Shown: positions 21,596-33,301 of the stretch, piece by piece | Numbering within the stretch: the first letter of the stretch is position 1 | How the letters are laid out: each line of letters opens with the position of its first letter | Source: Terebella lapidaria | Lineage: Eukaryota > Annelida > Polychaeta > Terebellida > Terebellidae | Direction: 5' to 3' | Assembly: GCA_949152475.1 (NCBI GenBank) | Contig: OX424556.1 | Location: 11,776,664-11,840,663, forward strand | DNA: 64,000 bases | The notes under the pieces: model-generated | Seen by the model: the letters and a program-made list of their open reading frames with translations, nothing else | Database searches by the model: none | What the model was told of the DNA's origin: nothing | Position numbers and translations under genes: made by a program

Positions 21596-21877
21596 GGGCA
21601 GATTCAGGTAGACCGATACACTTAAGACTTTTGACTCAATTGACTGATTTTCTGGCTCATGATTAATAGACGGGCGTTATACTGTGGCACGTGCAGCATA
21701 CACATATGCATAACACAAAATCCTTAATGTAAATTTTTAATTGCCATGCATATTGTTATTTACACACATACTTTTTCGCTTAGAGTCGGTGTATCGGTGA
21801 AACTGATGCCATTCAGTTTGACCGATACACGTGTTTCAGGCTGACCGATACACCAAGATCGAGACATATATACACCC
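21596..21877. mobile_element. 282-bp insertion flanked by TA inside a foldback monomer
   Basis: The monomer normally reads GGTGGATGTACATACCGCTG. Here it is split after GGTGGATGTA by 282 bases starting GGGCAG and ending ACACCC, and resumes with TACATACCGC, so TA is duplicated. The insert has four copies of ACCGATACAC in both orientations. A TA duplication is typical of Tc1/mariner-related elements; no transposase is present. Confidence 0.65.
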
Positions 21878-21952
21878 TACATACCGCTGCTTGACACATG
21901 ATGGTTTAGAGATCACTGGTCAATTATTAGAATTTGTAACCAAAAAAAATCT

Positions 21953-22010
21953 CGTTTCGTTTTTTACAGTTACCCACCACCAGTAACTGTAAAAAACGAA
22001 ACGAAACGAA
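21953..22010. repeat. Hairpin of the third plus-strand monomer
   Basis: CGTTTCGTTTTTTACAGTTAC, loop CCACCACCA, inverse arm. Confidence 0.85.
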
Positions 22011-22415
22011 AAAAATTTTTGTTGGTGATTTTCACATTTACCAAGACCTTGGTATAATTGTTTTTGAGGATTTGAGCCTCAGGGTCAGTTTTGACACCAA
22101 ATGAGAAAAGTGGTGGATGTACATACCGCTGCTTGACACATGATACTAGTAGTTTATGGTCATTGACTCGTGCATCACTACAACTACTCCCACTATATTA
22201 CTGAAATTTGTCGCACAAGCAAGTACGAAAAAAGTACCATTCAAAGACATATGTGTTCATTTAAGTAACTCACCGACACTATCATATGAAAAATTGGATT
22301 ACACATGTGCAAAATATAAGCGGTTGAACTGAAAAATCACGAATTATCGCCCAGACCCAGCCCAGATAGCAAGACGAGCGTTATCTGGTTTCCTATCTGT
22401 CACCATGTAATGTGG

Positions 22416-22438
22416 AGGGGGGGGGGGGGGGGGGGGGG
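22416..22438. repeat. Poly-G run in the foldback centre
   Basis: More than 20 consecutive G, next to the unpaired centre. A degenerate two-copy repeat (about 22,580-22,676 and 22,708-22,790, sharing TATTGATTTTCGACGAAA) follows. Confidence 0.8.
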
Positions 22439-24038
22439 CTGGTCGATTTAGTTCCAAGAGTCTGAAAGACCATGAGATATGAAGATTTTGTCAGCTTGTA
22501 CATGCTCTAACAGGAATAGTTTTCGAGATATCTTCAGAAAACTTTATGAACAGCTATAACATATATGACGATTGGTAGGCCTATTGATTTTCGACGAAAA
22601 CCGGGAAAAGGGAAAGGCCGTCGTTGCGAGTTCCATCAAACTTGGTCATCAAGTTTGTACATGCTTTAAGGAGAATAGTTTATCAGCAGCATGTCTCTAT
22701 GACAATTGTATTGATTTTCGACGAAATCCAAAAAAGGCCGCCATTGTGTGTTCCGTACTGAATTTGGCCATCGAGTTTGTACCATAGATATCCCACAATC
22801 CTAGATGGGTCCGGCTGCTAAACGGGTGGGATTTCAAATCGCCATATTGGAAAGTGTACCTAGTTACCAAAAAGTCCCAGTTTGGCACACATAAAGCACA
22901 TAAAAAGACATCCGAACTCAGATTTTTGTTCATAACTTTCATCAATAGTATAAAATAGAATGTATTATATTTTATTTGTAACTTGATAAGCATTTTAGAG
23001 GTTTGATAAAAGTAAATTTAGGCCATTTTCCTACGCCAAAAAGAAAGAGTGCGGCCGATCACGTCATTACGTTTTTGCATAGTGACCGTCAGTGACGGCC
23101 TTCTTCATTGATAAAATTTATTAAAATGACGTCATCTGATTATGACATCACAGATTTTCATTCATGAATATGCAAATTCAACTTTCGAATATGGCGCCCA
23201 GTGTTACCACCGCATCACAATGATTGTCATGGTTAGGGCCTATCTAGTGTTATGAGATATATATGGTTTGTACACTCACTAAAAGGTACAAACATCAAAC
23301 AAGGACTATCTGTAACGACTGATGTCATATCCCGGGGGCACCATATGACCGACTACTGTATAGTTAAACATTCGTTAAAGTTGCAATAATAATTTTTTTT
23401 ATAGATTGTTGACATACTAAAATGGGGAAGAGAAAGCCAGGAAAGCCGGTATGTACATCTACCACTTTTCTCATGGACCTTATTCTCCGCCGGCCTCCCA
23501 GGGATATCTGCTGTCATATCTTACTTTCATTTCAAATTTCTGTACACATTTACCTCACTTGAATAAAGTCAAAGTGCAAAACTATCTTACCAACCTTAAA
23601 TGTGATCTCTAAACCATAAACTATCATGTGTCAAGCAGCGGTATGTACATCCACCACTTTTCTCATGGACCTTATTCTCTTCCGGCCTCCCAGAGATATC
23701 TGCTGTCCGTGATGTAAAATCTGCTTGACACATTAATGTTACTGCACTGCACCACAATGCCACGTTGGGTTCCGCAAACTCAACTGGGATTAGAAATTGC
23801 GGGACGTGCCAGGCTTCTCAACGAATAGTCTCCTATGATGTAATAGATACCACATGTCAATTGTGCATTTGGTGTGAAAACTGACCCTGAGGCTCATATC
23901 CTCATATAGAAGGGATATACCAAGGTCTTTGAAAATTTTTGTGAAAATCTCCAAAAGATATTGATCTATAAGACAAAAGATCAAGATATTGAAGGTCTGA
24001 GAATTTTTGTGAAAATCTCCAAAAAAAATTTTTTTTTT

Positions 24039-24105
24039 TCGTTTCGTTTCGTTTTTTACAGTTACTGGTGGTGGGTAACTGTAAAAAACGAAACGAAACG
24101 AAACA
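24039..24105. repeat. Hairpin of the minus-strand array, loop TGGTGGTGG
   Basis: Inverse orientation of the plus-array hairpins, with the complementary loop. Confidence 0.9.
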
Positions 24106-24491
24106 AGATTTTTTTTGGTTACAAATTCTAATAATTGACCAGTGATCTCTAAACCATAAACTATCATATGTCAAGCAACGGTATGTACATCCACCACTTT
24201 TCTCATGGACCTTATTCTCCACCGGCCTCTCAGGGATATCAGCTGTCCGTGATGTTAAATCAGCTTGACACATTAATGATACTGCACTGCACCATAATGC
24301 CACGTTGGGATCCACAAACTGGGATTAGAAATTGAGGGACGTGTCAGGCTTCTCAGCAAATAGTCTCCTATGATGTAATAGATACGACATGTCATGTGTG
24401 CATTTGGCGTCAAAACTGACCCTGAAGCTCAGATCCTCATATTGAAGGTCTTTGAGAATTTTTGTGAAAATCTCCCAAAAAAAATTTTTTT

Positions 24492-24558
24492 TTCGTTTCG
24501 TTTCGTTTTTTACAGTTACTGGTGGTGGGTAACTGTAAAAAACGAAACGAAACGAAAC
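24492..24558. repeat. Second hairpin of the minus-strand array
   Basis: Same stem and TGGTGGTGG loop, about 453 bases from the previous one. Confidence 0.9.
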
Positions 24559-25226
24559 AAGATTTATTTTTGGTTACAAATTCTAATAATTGACCAGTGA
24601 TCTCTAAACCATAAACTATCATGTGTCAAGCAGCAGTATGTACATCCACCACTTTTCTCATGCACTTGATCTCCGCGGGCCTCCCAGGGATATCTGCTGT
24701 CCTTGATGTAAAATCACATGTCATGTGTGTACAATATTTGGTGTCAAAACTTGAGGCTCAAGCCACGTCCATACCGCTTCATCTCTATTAATCTCACATC
24801 GATCGGACCATTTGTGTCGGAGTTATGCGCATGGACAGACAGTCAGACATGCAATACCCTCGCCCCCCCCCCTCCGGGGCGAGGGTAACAAAAAAGGAAC
24901 CTGTCGTTTTCATTGATGTGGGTTATAAAAAAAATTGTAGAAATTAATTGGGAAAAAAATCTGGAGAAAAAATATTTTGAGAACACCCTATACTTCACTC
25001 GTTTCGTTTCATTTCATTTCGTTTCGTTTTTTACAGTAAGCCCATAAATGGCCATGTATTTGCAACGGGCGGTTGTTTCGTGCGCATAAGAATCAGCAGA
25101 TGTATGTGTGTATCGATCACAATCGTAATTATCGGGAAAATGAAGAAAATTCAAACAAACCGCGAGTGGGTTCGCCATTGCGGGATGCACTAACGATCGT
25201 TAGTGCACCCAGTATCACCACAATGT

Positions 25227-25502
25227 ACATGGGGGATTGGGGAGAGGGGGGTCACACTTATTTTTTATCTTGGCTGGGGGTCATACATTGTTTTTCGATA
25301 TCGGTGGGGGAGGGGGGGGGGGGCTCAAACTTTGAAAACTCATTTCTTGAAAAATCCATCCACCCCTACCCCCACCCAATTAATAGTGACCGGCCCCTAA
25401 AGGCTAAGCCCAACAATTATGCAATGAGCCGGCGATGTTACCTTGCGGACTGCCGTGAGTTTGCTTTCCACGGATACCATGGATTTACCTGCTATGTGAG
25501 GA
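25227..25502. other. Spacer with G-rich runs
   Basis: G-rich tracts at 25,230-25,325, then ordinary sequence up to the solo LTR. No supported gene. Confidence 0.4.
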
Positions 25503-26098
25503 TGTGGAGATTTCGTCCAAAGATCCCGACAGGAGATTCTTTGTAAACACTATTCTTGTTTTGGCCGCTTCTGTTCGAAGCTCGTGAGTTGTCATGGCGA
25601 CTCACCGTCCTTCTCTCTATCCATTATACTATAACACTGGCCTTACGTCATATCTCGTGCACACGGCTCTGGTATAAATACTGGAGCCGCGTTCCAATGG
25701 GGGGGGGGGGGGGGGGGCAGGAGGGGAACCATGATTCGGGGTTCGTCCCTGTGATCACCGGTCTCTCGCCCTGGGATGGTGCGACACAGACTCTGGCAGA
25801 CCGTCGGGCTGTCCAGGGTTCTATCCCCATGATCCCTGCGGCAGTGCCGTCGTCGAGGCCGGCCAGCAACATGCCCACGTGCGCGCACACGGCTACATTA
25901 CCATAACTAATGTAGGCCTATATGTTGTATGATGATGATGCGGATGGTGATGGGGATGTTGATGGTGATGATGATGTGTTATGATGACGTGATGTATGAC
26001 GGCCGGACTCGTCCGGACGGACTGTTACCTGGTTGTAGTTCTAGTGATTACGACGTCCGCCGCGTGCGCCTTGTGCACCGTGGGCGTCAAACGTCATA
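25503..26098 (+). repeat. Solo LTR related to the gypsy element at 47.7-51.1 kb
   Basis: Starts TGTGGAGATTTCGTCCAAAG, matching TGTGGCAATTTCGCCCAAAG at the start of the LTR at 50,473. Shared later blocks include GTTTTGGCCGCTTC, TTCGAAGCTCGTG, CTCTCGCCCTGGGATG, CAGACCGTCGGGCT and CGCCGCGTG...GCGTCAAA. A TATAAATA box lies at about 25,673. No internal retroelement sequence follows, so this is a solo LTR. It is diverged and holds a run of about 17 G near 25,700 and a GAT-rich patch near 25,925-25,985. Confidence 0.75.
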
Positions 26099-26229
26099 AG
26101 ACATGTTTGTCTAATATGTCTTAACGGGCGAAGCTGGTTATTGCAAGCAAGGAAAACTGGTTTTGGTCTTGTTCCGTGCATTTTCCCCTTCATATATTAT
26201 TTGCAAGATGCACCCTGATGTTGGCCATC

Positions 26230-26932
26230 TAAAGCCCCAGTCCCACTGTCTCGGTTTGACACCCAGTCGACTCCAGGGTCGCAAATCGGGCCTCACTGGG
26301 TCTTGTTCGGCTACCTACCGGTTCTGAACTGGGCATAGTATACCGTGTCTCGACCGGCCACACCGTGTCAATCCGGGTGGCGAACCAGATCTCGTCCGGG
26401 AACTTGCACGAAAAATGAAACATGTTTCATTCTTTTGGTGAACCGGGCCTCGACTGGGTGACCCTCAGAGGGGGATGGGAAATGGACCCCAGAACTAGGC
26501 GTGACCTGGAATCATCCTGGAGTCACCCTGGAGTCATCCGGGAGTCATCCTGGACCTGGAGTCACCCTGGTATCATCAGGCCACACCAGGTCTCAACCGG
26601 ATGAAAAATGGGTGTTTTGGTGAACTGGGAGCAGTCCGGGAGTTGACCTTGTTAACCGGGAATTGACCTGGGGTTAACCTGGAGTTATCCGGGACTTATT
26701 CGGGAGTTAACCGGGTCTGATCCGGGCGCCCAGGGAGAAACAAAATTAAAAAGGTCTTATCCATCTGAGGCCTTCGACCGGGGGTCGTCCGGAACAGTGG
26801 GACTGTAACTCATTTTTTGCAAAGTTTTCGACTTTTTTTCACCCTCGACCAGGTCTCAACCGGCCCAAACTGGGTCAAACAATCCTGGAGTCGTCCGGGT
26901 CTCAGACTAGGACAGTGGGACTGTAGCCTTAC
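26230..26932. mobile_element. ~700-bp non-autonomous element with 21-bp TIRs
   Basis: Left end TAAAGCCCCAGTCCCACTGTC, right end the inverse of TAAGGCTACAGTCCCACTGTC, with three mismatches. The inside is filled with CC-GGG words (variants of CCTGGAGTCATCCGGGAGT) in loose tandem from about 26,500 to 26,720, and a partial internal terminus CAGTGGGACTGTAACT near 26,795. No ORF of note. Confidence 0.7.
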
Positions 26933-27674
26933 AAAATCGCGACCACAGGTCTAAGTGGAACTAGTGAAAGTATGTTAACTTGATGCATTCTCTTTCATGT
27001 GGCAATACACTCGTCTTGTTCTGCCTTTGGAATGAAGATTGAGTTGCCTTGGCCATTTCGGTCCAGAGATGAGAGACCATTTCTATCTGATTAACCAGCA
27101 CTTTTGGGACACTGGAATGCGCTCACCTGCAGTCAAGTTTTGCCACTGCGTCTGGCCGTAGGCAGAGTTCTGAGTGAATGATGATGACAATTAGAACGTG
27201 GGGGGAAAAACACAACACACCGACATGTTACCAGCGGTTACCTAATGACCACGTGAGTGTTCTCTCAGATAAGTGGAGTGTGCTAACCGACACTGTTGCG
27301 TTCTAGCGATGAATCAGTCTGCATCCAATGTGTAGTGAAATGGTGTACGCAACCACAGGCCGCGGGCACTCTGGTGTCTAGAGCTCCGCGCTCAAGTAGA
27401 GTTTTCACCTTCAACTATAGATAACGTTGCATCTGCCAATCCCATCATTACCATATATTTGAATATGGCGCCCACACACCACTGTATTGTTAGCGAACAA
27501 TTGTTCCATATTGCTCTTTTTCGCTCCATGGATCCATTGTTAAGATTCGGTAAGTTCCGCAAGGTTACAATGCCCCTATACTAGTACATTTCATTATAGC
27601 TGTGGTAATTCTATTGGGTATTACGGGACATTAGCATTTATCAAACGATATGTGTTTTCACGAGAAAATATTAT
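26933..27674. other. Spacer without supported feature
   Basis: No ORF or repeat recognised. Confidence 0.4.
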
Positions 27675-27678
27675 TTAA

Positions 27679-28093
27679 GGTAGTCCGCTCCAAACTGTGA
27701 GGGGAGGGGGTCAAAGAGTTTTTTAAAATAAATAAATGTATCGACATAATCCAATGCTTCAAAAGGACATATTTTATAGAGTAACTGATCAGCATCCTAA
27801 AACTGAAAAGAAAATAGGGGGTCACCGCATCCGTTCGCATGGAAAACACGATGCAAGATGTGAATATGGACAAAAAATGCGCAAAAATGCCACAATATAT
27901 GTCATTTTATGTAAATGTTTGTGATTTTGATCGAATATATCGAAGAAACCAGCACGGTGACCCTCGATTTCCTTTTCAGTATTCGGATGCCGATCAGTTA
28001 CTCTATGAAATAGGTCATTTTGAAGAGATAATATTCAAGAAATAACTTTTAAATTTTCACTCTTCATTACCTCACTGTTTGTAGCGGACTACG
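27679..28093. mobile_element. 415-bp TTAA-flanked TIR element
   Basis: TTAA stands at 27,675-27,678 and again at 28,094-28,097. Between them the ends are inverted: GGTAGTCCGCTCCAAACTGT at the left, and at the right the inverse of CGTAGTCCGCTACAAACAGT, with three mismatches. TTAA duplication is the hallmark of the piggyBac superfamily. The element is too short for a transposase and its small ORFs have no protein character. Confidence 0.75.
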
Positions 28094-28097
28094 TTAA

Positions 28098-31000
28098 TGG
28101 TAATTAACTAGTATTTGTGTTGAAAAGGACACAACTATAGTGATTTTCGTAATTATCCCGTCCTCTAGATAACATTGGACGCAACGCCATGGGACTCCTG
28201 TTACCATGGAAATGATTTCGGAGAAATGAAAGATCGCCAAAGGTTGATTTAGATTTTGTTAGACCGCCTTATTACGAGGTGGTAACAAAATCCTATACGC
28301 CCCTCCCATCCAGTCTCGTATGTTATGGTGTAAGAATTCAGACTGATTCCACGTTAAAAGTACTCGTTTTAGACCAAAAATTTACCAGTGTTGCGATATA
28401 GCGATATAAAACCGCAATTTTCCAGTAATATACAGTTTATTCAACCATATTTCCTAATAGATTGCGAATGTTTTTTATTTCTGGGAACTGAGCTGTTGCG
28501 GACAAGCTGGCCAAACCACGACTTATTGCTATATAACGACCGCACATTTTGGGTGGAATTAGACAAACATTTTCTGGAACAGAAAACAAACACTCCATGT
28601 CCATGAAAAGTAATTCATCAAGACATGTAAACTCATGGTGAGAACAAGTTAGTCCTAGCTTTTTGTAGTATCATACAATTTCTCCAGTAGACTTGATTCA
28701 ACAATAGTTATGTTTTATGCATCATTATATTATGACAGATGGTCAGATGCAGATACAGATAACGTATAAAACTCAACCGTTAAACCTCGAACCAATATCA
28801 ACCAGCTCCTCCCGACTGTCAGGTTTGGTTCTATTTTAATTCTGACAGTTACATGCAGTATTTGAATATGATATACACACACATTTAAAGCTGTAACTTA
28901 TTTCAACATAATTTGCAAGAGGACATCTACAATTGACCTATGATAGCTCAGAGAGTGTGCATTTGCCTGGGTAGACCGAGAGGAGAGTGTCTGTACGTCG
29001 CTCTATACAATTGTCGAGTTGTCGATAAAGCTCTGATGATTCAGTGGCTTCGGTTGTGGATCAAATCGGAGAATACTTTTTAAAAAATGTGCACCAACTT
29101 ACACTAGATATTCGTCCAATGGATCTTTAAGTAAGAAAATAATAAGTCTATTAATACATATCACGAGATCTGTATACGTCTAGTGGGCCTACTACAATAT
29201 TATATGAATAAAAATAGTATCTTTGGTTACTTCGTCTGGAGTTTTTGCTTTAGTAAACATTGAGAAGTCGATGTGGCAGGCGTTCTGACGGCACATAGCA
29301 AATCGGCATATCTTTGAACCCATAAATATCACGTATAGCCCAGTGATATATCAGTGACGCACGTCTGACTGGGAGTCTGTCGGTGATCCATGGTTCATGA
29401 TGAGGGAACGCAACGTTACGTTGATGTCGATAACAGCAGGTTGTAGCCAGAAAAGCTGGGAGCAGGGTGGGAGGGGTTGGGTACCAGGGCCGAGCTTGTC
29501 CCGATGTGGCAGGCCAAAATTCACGTGAACGCGCCAGGAAACAGTAATTTCTAGACGAAATCCAGACGGCAGACATAATTTGAAGAGAAAAAAACCCAGC
29601 GAGATTCCATGGACGAGGCAACCTGATATTCTGCGCGAGAGGTCTGGATCCGAGCCGCCTGGCTGCATTCTGCAGCAACTTTTCGAGTGTTCACAATTTC
29701 GACTATTCACAAATTACATCGTACTGTAATATTTGCGCTGAAAGAAATAGCGTGAAGTTCTAGGAGTTGCAATATGTAAAGTTTGGAACAAAGACTTCAA
29801 TGCATGCACGAGGAATATGGTGCTTCTGTCCTTATTTTCGGAATAACGTATGGTGTTTGGAACATCCTGTCTACTCGACTGATCGGTTTGTAGATATATA
29901 TGCTCTATCTATCAATTAAATTCAGTTGGATGTATGATGTGAATGTGTTGTGTGATATTACCGAGTGTGGATAAGATACTGCGTGTACAGTCCCCGGATA
30001 TAGGCCTATCACTTGTATTTATATGCTATTTTATGGTCGTATGTGATCTAGTATTGCATGGAATGAGTTGCTTGATGTCTTTTGAAAAAGTAGGCCTGGT
30101 TCAATGGGTGCTACCAGCAAGGCATGGAAGTGTTTTATCACACAAATCATATCTGTACAGACGATTCCATCGTATATTCGGAGTAGGTTTATGTGCATGA
30201 TTCATCTGTATGACGATACAATAAATCCTAAATCATTGTATACTTTGATCTGCCATTGGAGATTAATCCTATTAAGAATGGTATATGCTCTCTAACGTGG
30301 AACTCCACACAGTATGTAAAGGATCAAGACATTCGTCAGAGTCTTACTTCGACCTTCAAGTTTGCGGAGTGGCCTAGACTTATTTCCGGCGTGTAATAAT
30401 CTCTTGTGGTCGTAGATAAGCAATGCTGGGGTTCGATGTGTTTTTGTACCTCCAAAAGCAATTATTATACCAGACAATATTTAATGGTCTTGGAGAAACA
30501 TATGTTTACATTACACATCAAAGAACGATGAACAAAATCAATAGTCCATGTCGAAAAATCAATCAAACCCAAGGTGAGTAATGTAATGACTTCGGAAAAA
30601 GAAGCAACATTTGGTGGTCTTCCAGTTTACCTGTAGTTGCCTTCAATACATTAAGTCAGCTCCACGTTATTATTGTTGTTTTTGTTGTTTTTTTGTAAGA
30701 AAAATGTAATTATCTAAGTCAGATATAGCTTGCAGCTATCCTTTAAAAAAAACTCATACTCTGTCACAAATATTCGAGATATCCTGTGAATTTGACGAAT
30801 GCAAAGTATAGCATGGGCATGTATTAACTTCAGTGTGCGAGCATCATATCGCGTTAATAAAATAATGTAATATATTAGTATTTATGACTGCTGTTCACAG
30901 TATCATAATGATCCAAAGGTGTTATCGCATTCATACAGTATCATATAACACGTGCTGAACAACATAAAACTTGATCGGCGAGATTTATAAATGGCCTCTC

Positions 31001-31470
31001 AAGAGGTTAATACAAGACCTCGAGTGAGGTGTTGCTACTGAAAGTCACGTGTGTAATTCAGTTGTCGTATGTCTCAACGATGTGCGAAGGTCTGGGATAT
31101 ACAAAATGTAATTCATATTCGTGTTTATATGCCTATTTTGTGCTATCAAAACGGAATTACATAGCTGCAGGAATGTCTGCAGGTGCAGGTATGCAAGAGA
31201 CCAGATTTGCACAATGACACTCAGACTGGCTGAGAGGAACCTTTGTACAAAGTATAGTGAATGACATCATTTATAAACGAAACAGAGTCTGAGATCAGAC
31301 TGGATTATTGAGAGCATAGAAGTTTATTTGGAATAATACCTACATATATGGAACCATGTAGGTTTATGTTGGAATTATGCTGGATGTGTTCAAGGCACGT
31401 ATTTTTTTTTTATTAATCTGAATCAACTTAATCTGTTCAACGTAAATTTCATGCTAAAGTCCAGTTTTGT
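28098..31470. other. Long gene-free stretch
   Basis: AT-rich with scattered short ORFs, none with coding character. The overlapping minus-strand ORFs at about 29,250-29,710 lie in a GC-richer island but show no domain. No tRNA or known repeat recognised. Confidence 0.4.
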
Positions 31471-31766
31471 CAGTGAAACACGCTTTTTGGCCGTAGTTTC
31501 GTTTTGAATGATCGAATCAATTTGAAATTTTGTGTGTCCTAATTCGGTACCATGCCGTAATTTTTCACCTTATTTCTTAATTCTATCTCAAAAATTGAAC
31601 AAGTTTACAATCTGCCCCAATGTTAAAATTCAGCCCCAACATCGAATTTTAGCGTCTGCACATAAAACCGACTTCTATTCGATGTTTGAGTTATGTATTG
31701 CCTCCAAATAATCATGCTTACTTAATATACACCACTACTATGCATTCCGACTTCAAATCAATAACT
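31471..31766 (+). mobile_element. Left half of the foldback MITE seen complete at 60.58-61.11 kb
   Basis: From CAGTGAAACACGCTTTTTGG onward this follows 60,576-60,870 closely (shared TTGAAATTTTGTGTGTC, TTCTATCTCAAAAATTGAA, CAGCCCCAACAT). It ends where the mirror half should begin, and the minisatellite starts about 60 bases later. Confidence 0.8.
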
Positions 31767-31825
31767 TAATACTATCTAGGTGTAGGTGTACTATCTGCTC
31801 ATGTCCGTTGGTTAAGGGATAACTG

Positions 31826-33300
31826 ATGCCCTGTCCCGTTTGTTGTGACGTGGATAATGCTCTGCCCTGACTGTTATGAGGTGGATATAATGCCCTGCAC
31901 CGAGTGTTGTGACACGGATGATGTCCTGCCCCGACTTTCGTGAGGTGGATGATGCACTGCCCTGTCTGTTGTGAGTCTTGTGAGGTGGATGATGCGCTGC
32001 CCTGTCTGTTGTGAGTCTTGTGAGGTGGATGGTGCACTGCCCTGTCTGTTGTGACGTGGATGATGCACTGCCCTGTCTATTGTAACGTGAATGCTGCACT
32101 GCCCTGTCTATTATGACGTGGATGATGCACTTCCCTGTCTGTTGTGAGGTGGATGATGCACTGCCCTTCTGTTGTGAGGTGGATGATGCACTCTCCTGTC
32201 TGTTGTGACGTGGATGATGCACTCTCCTGTCTGTTGTGACGTGGATGATGCACTGCCCTGTCTGTTGTGAGGTGGATGATGCATTGCCCTGTCTGTTGTG
32301 AGGTGGATGATGCACTGCCCTGTCTGTTGTGACGTAGATGATGTTCTGCCTCGAATGTTGTGACCTGGGTGATGCCCTGCCCCGACTGTTGTGAGGTGGA
32401 TGATGCACTGCTCTGTCTGTTGTGACGTGGATGATGCACTTCCCTTCTGTTGTGAGGTGGATGATGCCCTGCCTTGACTGTTGTGAGGTGGATGAAACCC
32501 TGCCCTGTCTGTTGTGACGTGGATGATGCACTGCCCTTCTGTTGTGAGGTGGATGATGCCCTGCCCTGTCTGTTGTGAGGTGGATGATGCCCTGCCCTGT
32601 CTGTTGTGAGGTGGATGATGCCCTGCCTTGTCTGTTGTGACGTGAATGATGCCCTGCCCTGTCTGTTGTGACGTGGATGATGCACTCTCCTGTCTGTTGT
32701 GACGTGGATGATGTACTGCCCTGTCTGTTGTGAGGTGGATGATGCACTGCCCTGTCTGTTGTGAGGTGGATTATGCACTGCCATGTCTGTTGTGAGGTGG
32801 ATGATGCACTGCCCTGTCTGTTGTGAGGTGGATGATGTTCTAACTCGAATGCTGTGATGTGGAAGATGCCCTGCCCCGACTGTTGCGAGGTGGATGATAC
32901 ACTGCCCTGTCTATTGTGACGTGGATGATGCACTGCCCTGAGTGTTGTGAGGTGGATGATATCTGGCCCCGTTTGTTGTGGGTGGATGATGCACTGCCCT
33001 GTCTATTGTGACGTGGATGATGCACTGCCCCGAGTGTTGTGAGGTGGATGATGCACTGCCCTGTCTGTTGTGAGGTGGATGATGTTCTAACTCGAATGCT
33101 GTGATGTGGAAGATGCCCTGCCCCGACTGTTGTGAGGTGGATGATGCACTGCCCCGAGTTTTGTGAGGTGGATGATATCTGGCCCCGTTTGTTGTGGGTG
33201 GATGATGCCCTGCCTCGAATGTTATGGGTGAATGGTGTCTTGCCCCGTTTTTTGTGGCTGGATGATGTCCGGCCCCGTTTGTTGTGGGTGGTATCTGACA
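31826..33300. repeat. Minisatellite, 31-bp unit, about 47 copies
   Basis: Unit close to GTTGTGAGGTGGATGATGCA followed by CTGCCCTGTCT, with frequent GAGG/GACG and CTGTC/CCGAC variants. Because 31 is not a multiple of three and the unit lacks minus-strand stops, the minus strand stays open in several frames for up to 373 codons, repeating every 31 residues. That is a property of the repeat, not evidence of a gene. Confidence 0.92.
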
Positions 33301-33301
33301 T

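Larger units (their letters stand above)
19714..25226. mobile_element. 5.5 kb foldback element built of opposed tandem arrays
   Basis: The outer ends are inverted copies of each other (about 19,714-19,776 and 25,165-25,226), each containing GATGCACTAACGATCGTTAG-type palindromes. Inside, 20,310-20,620 is the inverse of about 24,700-25,045 (both with the GGTTCCTTTTTTGTTACCC / CCTCGCC-G-run block). Then come tandem monomers of about 475 bp on the plus strand (20.64-22.15 kb) and the same monomers on the minus strand (23.45-24.75 kb). The centre (about 22.2-23.4 kb) is unpaired. No transposase-like ORF is visible. The arrangement is that of a foldback transposon or a palindromic satellite; I cannot assign it to a named superfamily. 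Confidence 0.8.

Noticed and set aside
20700..24560. CRISPR-like regular repeats
   Set aside because: The repeat units are ~475 bp with hairpins and no spacers of uniform size; the genome is eukaryotic.
29250..29710. Overlapping 142- and 119-codon minus-strand ORFs in a GC-richer island
   Set aside because: No domain, no splice context and two equally open frames; treated as chance.
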